DNA of 6,678 nucleotides, from contig CAZJIS010000077.1 in NCBI GenBank assembly GCA_964546125.1, positions 1 to 6,678 on the forward strand. Reading direction: 5' to 3'. Below are positions 1-5,538 of this stretch, in pieces. The notes beneath the pieces are model-generated. The model was given only the letters and a program-made list of their open reading frames with translations. It ran no database searches and was not told the DNA's origin. A program made the translations under genes and the position numbers. The DNA comes from Phil1 sp964546125. Its GTDB lineage: Bacteria; Bacillota; Clostridia; Christensenellales; CAG-138. Numbering within the stretch: the first letter of the stretch is position 1; each line of letters opens with the position of its first letter.

Positions 1-926
1 TATCGCAGAACAAGGGCTTTGCCTCCGCCATCGCGCTTATCGCCATTGTCATCACAACCGCGATCTTTCTTGCCCAGAAGTATGTCACAAACAGGAAATC
101 CTTCTCCATGAGCGCGCTCAACCACATTGAACCCGTGAAGGCGAAGGGCCTCGCAAACGTGCTCGTGCATGTGTTTTCCTACTCCGTTGTGGGCATCGCC
201 ATCCTGCCGCAGTTGTATGTATTCTACACTTCCTTCTTCAAGACCCGCGGCGTGCTTTTTATCGACGGCTACTCTTTGGACAGCTACAGGAACATGTTTG
301 ACAAGCTCGGCAAAAGCGTCTCAAACACGCTGATAATACCCGGCCTCGCTTTGGTCTGCGTAGTTGCGCTGGCCGTCATGATCGCCTATACGACCGTGCG
401 CCGGCGCAATGTGCTGACCGGCGCCGTCGACATGCTCTCGATGATCCCCTATATCATCCCCGGCACGGTGCTGGGCATTGCCCTGCTGACCTCGTTTAAC
501 CGCAAGCCGCTGTTCTTATCCGGCGGGATATTCATCATGGTGCTGGCGCTTATTATCCGGCGGCTTCCGTATACCATCCGCTCCTCCGCCGGCATACTGC
601 ACCAACTGCCGATAAGCACGGAGGAGGCCTCCATTTCCCTCGGTGCGAGCAAGATGAAAACCTTCTGGCGCATCACGATCCCCATGATGTCCTCCGGCAT
701 CATCTCGGGTGCGATTTTAAGCTGGGTGACCATGATAACCGAGCTCTCCACCGCGATGATTCTCTATACCGGGAACACAAAGACGCTCACCGTCGCCATC
801 TACGAACAGATTATCCGCGGGAATTATGGCATTGCCGCCGCGCTCTCTACGGTGCTGACCGTCTTCACCATTGTTTCCCTGCTCATCTTCAATAAGATCA
901 GCGGGGGCGATGATATTACAATGTAG
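1..926 (+). CDS. Fe3+-type ABC transporter permease, C-terminal part of a fused two-domain protein (5' truncated)
   Basis: This is a membrane permease subunit of a binding-protein-dependent ABC importer. The frame is open from base 3, so the window shows only the last 307 residues. The ATG at 108 is internal: the codons before it encode a hydrophobic helix (visible residues about 7-25) and a YVTNRKSF linker, as at the junction between the two halves of FbpB-like fused permeases. About six further hydrophobic segments follow (roughly 57-76, 106-130, 140-165, 174-187, 230-246, 276-296). The EAA loop that contacts the ATPase is at 207-228 (EEASISLGAS, then RITIP). The closing TKTLTVAIYEQI segment is typical of the iron(III)/2-aminoethylphosphonate/hexose-phosphate (AfuB) permease group. 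Substrate cannot be read from the permease. It probably forms an operon with the BtpA-like gene 13 bases downstream; the binding protein and ATPase are expected upstream, outside the window. Confidence 0.9.
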   Translation, partial: SQNKGFASAIALIAIVITTAIFLAQKYVTNRKSFSMSALNHIEPVKAKGLANVLVHVFSYSVVGIAILPQLYVFYTSFFKTRGVLFIDGYSLDSYRNMFDKLGKSVSNTLIIPGLALVCVVALAVMIAYTTVRRRNVLTGAVDMLSMIPYIIPGTVLGIALLTSFNRKPLFLSGGIFIMVLALIIRRLPYTIRSSAGILHQLPISTEEASISLGASKMKTFWRITIPMMSSGIISGAILSWVTMITELSTAMILYTGNTKTLTVAIYEQIIRGNYGIAAALSTVLTVFTIVSLLIFNKISGGDDITM

Positions 927-930
927 GAGG
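925..930 (+). promoter_or_regulatory. Shine-Dalgarno AGGAGG that fixes the BtpA-like start
   Basis: AGGAGG overlaps the permease stop codon (TAG, 924-926) and lies 9 bases before the ATG at 940. It supports that ATG over the in-frame ATG at 949 and over a longer reading frame that begins inside the permease gene. The arrangement suggests translational coupling. Confidence 0.8.
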
Positions 931-939
931 AAGTGCGCG

Positions 940-1677
940 ATGAGGTTTATGGACATTTTCCCCGGGCCTTTGCCCATTTTAGGCATGCTGCACTTGAAGG
1001 GCGACAGCCCCGCGGACATTTTGGAGCGCGCCATGCGCGAGAGCGATATAATGTATGAAGCAGGCGTGGACGCCGTCATCGTGGAGGACTATTTCGGCAG
1101 CGCGGACGACGCGGAGCGCGTCCTCGGATGGCTCAGCGCAAACCGCCGCGATAAAATCTACGGCGTCAACATACTGGACGATTTCCCGAGGAGCTATGAA
1201 CTCGCGCGGCGTTACGGCGCGCGCTTCATGCAGGTCGACTCCGTTGCCGGCCACCTTAGGCCGCAGGACGATCCGCCCTATGGCGAGATGATTGCCGGAT
1301 ACCGCGCCGATGGGAGCGTTTTTGTGCTGGGCGGCGTGCGTTTTAAGTACCAGCCTTATCTCTCGGGCCGTACGCTCGCGCAGGATCTTGAAATCGGCCG
1401 CACGCGCTGCGACGCGATTGTCGTCACCGGCGAGGGCACAGGCATGGTTACGGACACGCAGAAAATCCGCGATTTTCGGGAGATTCTGGGCTCCTTCCCG
1501 CTGATTGTGGGCGCGGGCGTCACCGCGCAAAACGCGGCCGAAACGCTCTTGGCTGCCGACGGCGCCATCGTGGGCAGCGCCTTCAAGGCCGGCGGTCTCG
1601 CCAAAAATGAGCTGGACGCCGCGAATGTTGCAGCGTTTATGACCGCTGTGCGGGCGCTGCGCAAAACCATAGGCTAA
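940..1677 (+). CDS. BtpA/SgcQ-family TIM-barrel protein
   Basis: The product is 245 residues, a normal length for COG0434 (BtpA/SgcQ). Family signatures appear in order: GMLHLKGDSP near residues 15-24; a DAVIVEDYFG strand at 44-53; GVNILDD at 75-81; DAIVVTGEGTG at 158-168 followed by a T-rich turn; and a C-terminal GAGVTAQNAAETL...DGAIVGSAFK at 191-216, which resembles the phosphate-binding end of a (beta/alpha)8 barrel. No signal peptide or membrane helix is visible, so it should be cytosolic. BtpA was linked to photosystem I biogenesis in cyanobacteria, and SgcQ sits in a sugar operon of enterobacteria; the reaction is not established. Here it follows a transporter permease directly, which favours a catabolic role on the imported compound (inference). 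It is the last gene before a strong terminator. Family assignment is firm; function is unknown. Confidence 0.88.
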   Translation: MRFMDIFPGPLPILGMLHLKGDSPADILERAMRESDIMYEAGVDAVIVEDYFGSADDAERVLGWLSANRRDKIYGVNILDDFPRSYELARRYGARFMQVDSVAGHLRPQDDPPYGEMIAGYRADGSVFVLGGVRFKYQPYLSGRTLAQDLEIGRTRCDAIVVTGEGTGMVTDTQKIRDFREILGSFPLIVGAGVTAQNAAETLLAADGAIVGSAFKAGGLAKNELDAANVAAFMTAVRALRKTIG

Positions 1678-1705
1678 GCTGCGCGCAATAGCCTGAAATA
1701 AGAGC

Positions 1706-1734
1706 ACTCCCCCGCCGGCCGGCGGGGGAGTTTT
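1706..1734 (+). terminator. Intrinsic terminator, probably shared by both convergent units
   Basis: CTCCCCCGCCGG (1707-1718) is followed directly by its exact reverse complement (1719-1730), giving a perfect 24-base palindrome. A further A-T pair at 1706/1731 leads into TTTT (1731-1734). Read on the minus strand, the hairpin follows the frlB stop by about 20 bases and is succeeded by a poorer U-rich run (GCTCTTATTT), so it may also end the minus-strand operon less efficiently. Confidence 0.88.
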
Positions 1735-1750
1735 CATAGCCTTTTATGTT

Positions 1751-2770
1751 TCAATATGCCGCCAGTCCGCCATAGTAGCGGCGTTCATCGGGGTTGTGGT
1801 CCTTCCCGATGGCGAGGTAATAAAAGTAGTATTCCAGCGGCACGAAGAGAATAAACGGCGCGAGCATCGGATGCAGCCCCCCGGCGTAGTCGAAAACATC
1901 GAAGACGATCACGTTTTCAGTGTAGCGCTTTATAAACTCCGCCGCGCGCACACCCGTATGGCGGGAGGCGTCGTTCCCGAGCAGAATCAGATAACAGGCG
2001 TTCTCGTCCACGACCTCGAGCGGCCCGTGGCGGAACTCCGCGGCATTGATGCAGCTGCCATGGGTCCAGGTAAATTCCAGCATCGTAATAATGCCCTCTT
2101 TATAGGCCAGCGGCAGCAACGGGCCGGCTGCGACGCTGTAAATGAGGTTCCAATCCAGTGAGCCAAGCGCCAGGGCTTTTGATTTCTCCTCCGTTTCGGC
2201 GACAAGGCGGAAGAGAATCGCGGGGAGCTTTCGCATATCGGCTTCCAGCGCGTCAAGCTCGGCAGAAGGCCTGGCGGTGCGTATCAGCTGCATGGCAAAG
2301 CGGAAGCTAAGCAGCAGATGCGCCTCCCAGATGCACTCGGCGTCGTAACCGATCACGCGCCCGGCTGCCTGCGCAAGAGGGTTGCCCGAGGCGCTCTTGG
2401 CGAGTGCGACGGTAAAGGCTCCCCTCGCCCGCGCGAGCCTGATGCTGTCCACGACTTCCTCAGTCGCGCCGGACTGCGACACGCCGATGACGAGGCAATG
2501 CCCATCAAGCTTCGCGGGCGTCTGGTCGAGAAAATCCCAGCCGCTGTAAGCCTCGCAGGGGATATCGGAATACAGGGAAAAGAGCTGCTTGGCCGTCTGA
2601 CAGGCGCAAAGCGGCGAGCCGCAGGCGACGAAATAGACCCGCTCAATCCCGCTAAGCGAAGCGACAATCTCATCCACAAGCGGAAAATCGCGGGTCATGA
2701 TAGTTTCCACTTCGTCGACCATATTCCCGGTGACGAGAAAATCCACGTCCTTCTTATCTATATTGAGCAT
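1751..2770 (-). CDS. frlB: Fructoselysine-6-phosphate deglycase (SIS domain)
   Basis: This is a cytosolic SIS-fold enzyme expected to split fructoselysine-6-phosphate into glucose-6-phosphate and lysine. At 339 residues it has the length of enterobacterial FrlB and resembles it end to end as I recall that sequence: N-terminal MLNIDKKDVDFLVTGNMVDE and C-terminal KDHNPDERRYYGGL are near-diagnostic. First SIS domain: phosphate-loop-like ACGSPL (49-54) and SQSGATEEV (98-106). Second SIS domain: AAGPLLPLAYKEG (214-226), LEFTWTHG (231-238) and EFRHGPLE (245-252). E232 and H248 have the same 16-residue spacing as the catalytic Glu/His pair of the GlmS isomerase domain (488/504) and of FraB (214/230), so both look intact. 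SD AGGAGG lies at 2781-2786, 10 bases upstream. It has its own promoter in the 96-base gap after frlC. A related Amadori deglycase (glucoselysine or fructose-asparagine type) cannot be excluded. Confidence 0.92.
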   Translation of the reverse strand: MLNIDKKDVDFLVTGNMVDEVETIMTRDFPLVDEIVASLSGIERVYFVACGSPLCACQTAKQLFSLYSDIPCEAYSGWDFLDQTPAKLDGHCLVIGVSQSGATEEVVDSIRLARARGAFTVALAKSASGNPLAQAAGRVIGYDAECIWEAHLLLSFRFAMQLIRTARPSAELDALEADMRKLPAILFRLVAETEEKSKALALGSLDWNLIYSVAAGPLLPLAYKEGIITMLEFTWTHGSCINAAEFRHGPLEVVDENACYLILLGNDASRHTGVRAAEFIKRYTENVIVFDVFDYAGGLHPMLAPFILFVPLEYYFYYLAIGKDHNPDERRYYGGLAAY

Positions 2771-2808
2771 TTGAATCTCTCCTCCTTGCTATATAAGCTT
2801 TAAGTATT

Positions 2809-2828
2809 TTGTACCACCGTTGATACAA
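2809..2828 (-). promoter_or_regulatory. Candidate GntR operator at the frlB promoter
   Basis: The imperfect inverted repeat TTGTACCA-CCGT-TGATACAA (written on the plus strand) pairs 7 of 8 positions. It overlaps the -10 element and the predicted start site, a classic repressor position. Its half-site TTGTACCA recurs exactly at 5214-5221 over the -10 element of the regulator promoter. The ACCA/TGGT half-sites recall HutC-subfamily operators, but the assignment is inference. Confidence 0.5.
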
Positions 2829-2853
2829 TACCACGCCACCCGGCTAACGTCAA
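2825..2853 (-). promoter_or_regulatory. Sigma-70/sigma-A promoter of frlB
   Basis: On the minus strand, TTGACG (2853-2848) and TATTGT (2830-2825) are separated by 17 bases. The expected start is near 2818, giving a leader of about 50 bases that ends in the AGGAGG site. It makes frlB transcription partly independent of the regulator-frlC unit. Confidence 0.65.
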
Positions 2854-2866
2854 GGCATGCGGGAAA

Positions 2867-3706
2867 TTATTTGTTGAGAACGCGCGTATCCTGCATCATT
2901 TTGCGCAGGTTTTCTATCGCGCGCTGTGCATAGAGCCTGGGTTCGTGCATGTAGTGGGTGACGAGCTCAATCGTAGCCGTCCCGTTGTAGCCGGCCGACC
3001 CAAGCTGACCAATCAGCTCCCTCATAGGGATTGCGCCCTCCCCGGGCACGAGGTGTGTTGCGCTCACGCCGTCGCTGTCCACAAGGTGCAGGTGGCGAAG
3101 CCTCGGCCCCAGCTTAGCGATATACGAGAGTATGCCCTCGTGCTGCACAAAGGGCGGCACTGTGTCGCACATAGCCATCAGATTAGGGGAAGGCACCGCA
3201 TCGAGCAGGCGGCAGAGGTCATTCGCGGTGGTAAGGGTGTTCGATTCATAGGGCGTAAGCGCCTCAATAAGCACGGTATGGCCCGCTTTCTGCGCATATT
3301 CGGCAACCTCGGCAACGCTTTTTACAAGGCGGTTCCATATCTCATTGTAGGGCGTATCATAGCCCGCATGCCCGGGCGAAATGGCGGTAAACTCCGCGCC
3401 GAGCTCCAGCGCCGCATCAATGGCGCACTTTATATAGTCAAGCGATTCGCGGCGCATCTTTTCATTTCCGAGCATGAAATTATACGGATACGAGTTGAGC
3501 GCCGGCGTATAGCAAAGAACGGGGATGCCAAAGCTGCGGGAAAGACCCCGTATCCGCGCAAGCGTTTCGGCGTCCATATCGGGCGGATAAGCATGCGGCC
3601 GCTCGCCGAGAAGTTCGATGTAGTCATAGCCAAAGCGCGCGGCGTCCTCAAAGGCATCGCGCAGCGCATTGCGCCGGTAACCCGCTGTAAACAGCCCTAC
3701 TCTCAT
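2867..3706 (-). CDS. frlC: Fructoselysine 3-epimerase-type sugar isomerase (xylose-isomerase-like TIM barrel)
   Basis: The enzyme is predicted to interconvert psicoselysine (the C3 epimer) and fructoselysine, feeding the FrlB route. Its 279 residues closely follow the E. coli FrlC pattern as I recall it: MRVGLFTAGY start, GERPHAYPPD (34-43), YPYNFMLGNEKMRRESLD (73-90), LTPYESN (150-156), LRHLHLVDSDG (203-213), PGEG (221-224) and HEPRLYA (254-260). Likely divalent-metal ligands are E148, D181, H207 and E247; the spacing of the first three matches Glu152/Asp185/His211 of D-tagatose 3-epimerase. No signal peptide is seen. The start overlaps the stop of the preceding regulator gene as ATGA (3706-3703), with only a weak SD (AAAGGGG, 12 bases upstream), so it is probably translated by coupling. 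Epimerase activity on another keto-sugar or Amadori compound remains possible. Confidence 0.87.
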   Translation of the reverse strand: MRVGLFTAGYRRNALRDAFEDAARFGYDYIELLGERPHAYPPDMDAETLARIRGLSRSFGIPVLCYTPALNSYPYNFMLGNEKMRRESLDYIKCAIDAALELGAEFTAISPGHAGYDTPYNEIWNRLVKSVAEVAEYAQKAGHTVLIEALTPYESNTLTTANDLCRLLDAVPSPNLMAMCDTVPPFVQHEGILSYIAKLGPRLRHLHLVDSDGVSATHLVPGEGAIPMRELIGQLGSAGYNGTATIELVTHYMHEPRLYAQRAIENLRKMMQDTRVLNK

Positions 3707-4461
3707 ACCCCGCTAAATCCCCTTTTGCCAAAGTGTATGCTGTAGCTGCACATGTCGCCGCGCGTATAGGTGCTCGCATACTCAAGCGCCTCACCCGCCC
3801 CATCGCGGCTCAGGCACCGGAAATGCAGCACGGCCTGCCCCGGCTGCGTGCCCATCAGGCGCGCCTGCGAGACATCCGGAACCGCAATGTCAAGCTGCTG
3901 CACCGCCTCGGCGACGGTGACGTGCAGCATATCGTAAATTTCATAAATTGAGAACACGCCCAGGTCAAACTCCGCGAATTCGGGTACGGCAGATTGTTTG
4001 ATGAACACCTCTTCAAGTGAAACAGGCTCATCGTCAGCGCTCAGCAGGCGGCGCACGTAGAAGAGCTCCTCCTTTTCATCCATGCCGAAAAGCCGCGCAT
4101 AATAAGGTCCGGCCGGACGCAGGTTCCTCTCGAGTATCCGGGTGGAGGCGCTGCGGTTTTGGGCGGTCATGGTCTGCTTAAAGCCGCCAAGCGTCTCCAT
4201 ATCGCGCGGGATTTTCGGCCCCGTCACGAAAACGCCCTTGCCCTGAACACCCCTCACAAGCCCCTCAAGCGCCAGCGCGGACAGGGCGCTGCGAACGGTG
4301 AGCCTGCCTATTTTATAAAGCGCCGCAAGCTCGTTTTCCGAGGGGAGTTTCGCCCCGGGCGGATATTCGCCGCTTTCGATTTGCGCGCGCAAAATCTCGC
4401 GCAGTTGGAGGTAAACCGGCTGCCTATCCATGAAGCGCCTATCCATGAAGCGCCTATCCAT
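3703..4461 (-). CDS. GntR-family transcriptional regulator with UTRA ligand domain (second of the tandem pair)
   Basis: The 252-residue product has a GntR winged helix at about residues 15-79 (YLQLREILRAQIESG, PPGAKLPSENELA, TVRSALSALALEGLV, GKGVFV). A UTRA effector domain follows at about 95-245 and ends in an LEYASTYTRGD-like strand. This is the HutC/FrlR architecture; UTRA regulators usually sense sugar phosphates or similar small molecules. The first ATG is chosen because GGAGG (4467-4471) lies 5 bases upstream. Two more in-frame ATGs (4446, 4431) arise from a 15-bp tandem repeat that makes the N terminus read MDRRFMDRRFMDRQ. The start overlaps the end of the upstream regulator gene by 8 bases, and the stop overlaps frlC by 4. 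It is the candidate local regulator of frlC and frlB (inference from operon position). The effector is unknown. Confidence 0.9.
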   Translation of the reverse strand: MDRRFMDRRFMDRQPVYLQLREILRAQIESGEYPPGAKLPSENELAALYKIGRLTVRSALSALALEGLVRGVQGKGVFVTGPKIPRDMETLGGFKQTMTAQNRSASTRILERNLRPAGPYYARLFGMDEKEELFYVRRLLSADDEPVSLEEVFIKQSAVPEFAEFDLGVFSIYEIYDMLHVTVAEAVQQLDIAVPDVSQARLMGTQPGQAVLHFRCLSRDGAGEALEYASTYTRGDMCSYSIHFGKRGFSGV

Positions 4462-4462
4462 G
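4422..4462 (-). repeat. 15-bp tandem repeat, about 2.7 copies, across a start codon
   Basis: The plus-strand unit GCCTATCCATGAAGC occupies 4422-4436 and 4437-4451 exactly, with a partial third copy (11 bases) at 4452-4462. On the coding strand each copy supplies ATG GAT AGG, giving three in-frame starts and MDRRF repeats in the regulator. The TAG stop of the upstream regulator gene falls inside the outermost copy. The unit is divisible by three, so copy changes keep the frame. Confidence 0.95.
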
Positions 4463-5185
4463 CCCGCCTCCGCGCAGAACGCTGCGCATGGTCACCTTGT
4501 CCGGCCGGATGACGGCCTGGCAATATTCAATCAGCCTGCCTTCGCCGTCCCGCGCCTTACTCTCGACCCAGAAAAGCGGAGCTCCGGGCTTCACCTCGAG
4601 CAGGCGGCCCTCCTCCCCGCTCGCGTAGGTGATGCCGATGCGCTGCTCTCCATCCCGCAGGGCGATGGCGTACTCATTCTCGAGAACCCCATAGAGGGAC
4701 ACGTCGTCCCCCATCCTGCACGCAAGCCCCGGAGCAAAAGCAAGGGGCACATAGGCCGTCTCGATGAACGAGGGGCAACCGTCTATGCGGCGCAGGCGGA
4801 TCATCTGCGTCATTCCCGCGCCTTCCGGCAGCGAAAAGGCAGCGCAAAACGCAGCGTCGCGTGAAACCTCCCTCGCGGACAGCAGCGAGGTCGAAAGCCT
4901 GCGCCCGCCCTTAGCGACGCTCTCCGAGAGCGATTCGAGCCCCTGCAAACTCCGCTCAAATCTGGGCACCGCCACGAAGGTGCCCACCCCATGAAGCGCG
5001 TATAGTTTCCCCTCGCGCACGAGGGCGGCAACGGCGCTGCGCAGCGTGCCCCGGCTGAAGCCCCAGCGTTCGCTCAGCTCCCGCTCCGGCGGCAGCCTGT
5101 CGCCGGGCCGCAGCTCCTGCTCTGCAATCAGGGCAAGGAGGTTTTCCCATGCGCCCTGGCGTGACAGATATCCCGCGTTTCCCAT
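4454..5185 (-). CDS. GntR-family transcriptional regulator with UTRA ligand domain (first of the tandem pair)
   Basis: The 243-residue product starts with a GntR winged helix (residues about 11-71: WENLLALIAEQELRPG, DRLPPERELSERWGFSRGTL, RSAVAALVREGKL, GVGTFV). A UTRA-type domain follows from about 85, with MIRLRRIDGCPSFIETAYVP at about 128-147 and a final strand, IEYCQAVIRPDKV. The start at 5185 has GGGGGG (5196-5191) 5 bases upstream and a well-formed promoter ending about 20 bases before it. It is the first gene of a regulator-regulator-frlC unit. The sequence is clearly different from the next regulator (LPPERELSERWG against LPSENELAALYK), so this is not a recent duplication. It may control the operon, the divergent right-hand genes, or both. 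The effector is unknown. Confidence 0.9.
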   Translation of the reverse strand: MGNAGYLSRQGAWENLLALIAEQELRPGDRLPPERELSERWGFSRGTLRSAVAALVREGKLYALHGVGTFVAVPRFERSLQGLESLSESVAKGGRRLSTSLLSAREVSRDAAFCAAFSLPEGAGMTQMIRLRRIDGCPSFIETAYVPLAFAPGLACRMGDDVSLYGVLENEYAIALRDGEQRIGITYASGEEGRLLEVKPGAPLFWVESKARDGEGRLIEYCQAVIRPDKVTMRSVLRGGGHG

Positions 5186-5209
5186 GCGATCCCCCCAAGA
5201 ATAGTTTTG

Positions 5210-5221
5210 AATATTGTACCA
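5210..5221 (-). promoter_or_regulatory. Candidate operator over the regulator promoter -10
   Basis: The plus-strand sequence AATATTGTACCA covers the -10 element of the regulator promoter. It contains the exact octamer TTGTACCA (5214-5221) that forms one arm of the dyad at the frlB promoter (2809-2816). This suggests autoregulation by the same protein that controls frlB. Confidence 0.45.
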
Positions 5222-5241
5222 TAGGGCGTGCCTTGCTGCAA
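5213..5241 (-). promoter_or_regulatory. Sigma-70/sigma-A promoter of the regulator-frlC unit
   Basis: On the minus strand, TTGCAG (5241-5236) and TACAAT (5218-5213) are spaced by 17 bases, with a start expected near 5206. The leader would be about 20 bases. An imperfect dyad, CTTGCTGCAACAAG, covers the -35 region. Confidence 0.7.
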
Positions 5242-5251
5242 CAAGTATGGC

Positions 5252-5266
5252 ATATTTTATACCACC
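5252..5266 (-). promoter_or_regulatory. Candidate distal operator upstream of the regulator promoter
   Basis: ATATTTTATACCACC here matches GTATTTTGTACCACC at 2804-2818 near frlB in 13 of 15 positions, both differences being transitions. The core TTATACCA (5257-5264) starts 43 bases from the proximal TTGTACCA, about four helical turns, so both could lie on one DNA face. It sits between the regulator promoter and the plus-strand promoter at 5313. Confidence 0.45.
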
Positions 5267-5312
5267 TGGAGTGCGGGACTATAATTTTTCGCTAAAAGGT
5301 TTGAACCCGCAA

Positions 5313-5342
5313 TTGACAGCACATCGCGCTTGCCGCTATACT
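5313..5342 (+). promoter_or_regulatory. Strong plus-strand promoter
   Basis: A perfect -35 TTGACA (5313-5318) and a near-consensus -10 TATACT (5337-5342) are spaced by 18 bases. The start is predicted near 5349. It diverges from the regulator promoter and points at the candidate RNA at 5349-5538 and the lipoprotein gene beyond. Confidence 0.75.
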
Positions 5343-5348
5343 TGAGCT

Positions 5349-5538
5349 GTAATTTTGTGGGTAAAGGAGCGCGCGATGCCCTATAGGCTGTTGCGGAAAC
5401 ATCATACGGGAGCTCTGCGGCAAGCTGCGCGCCCCTGGCGGGGGCGGGCGTGCGAAATGCGTTTTATGCGCCGAAAAACCATAGCAGTTTCCGGGGTTTC
5501 CCCTATGATGGTGTTGAGATGCGTCATAGGGGCTTTTT
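5349..5538 (+). ncRNA. Candidate small RNA or attenuated leader of unknown class
   Basis: A strong promoter with a start near 5349 and an intrinsic terminator ending near 5538 bound a transcript of about 190 bases. The interior has pairing potential: a GC-rich hairpin around 5428-5455 (CGCGCCC with GGGCGTG, one G-U pair) and GCGGAAAC (5393-5400) facing GTTTCCG (5487-5493). CATCATA (5400-5406) can also pair with TATGATG (5504-5510), the left arm of the terminator, which would allow a terminator/antiterminator switch. I do not recognise a known riboswitch or 6S, SRP, tmRNA or RNase P signature. It could be a free-standing small RNA or a leader controlling the lipoprotein gene. A small reading frame with a good SD (5376-5579) starts within it and is the competing explanation. 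Confidence 0.4.

Noticed and set aside
871..939. Extended start for the BtpA-like protein inside the permease gene
   Set aside because: AGGAGG 9 bases before the ATG at 940 and the family N terminus both favour 940; the upstream codons would overlap the permease by more than 50 bases.
979..1737. Long minus-strand frame (252 codons) opposite the BtpA-like gene
   Set aside because: It is antisense to a gene with clear family motifs, has no SD, and its Ala/Arg/His-rich composition is typical of a mirror frame in GC-rich DNA.
2945..3745. Plus-strand frame (266 codons) opposite frlC
   Set aside because: It mirrors a well-supported FrlC gene and lacks initiation signals.
5349..5538. Assignment of the RNA candidate to 6S RNA
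   Set aside because: The length fits, but I could not build the long rod with a central bubble, and the 3' end is better explained as an ordinary terminator hairpin.
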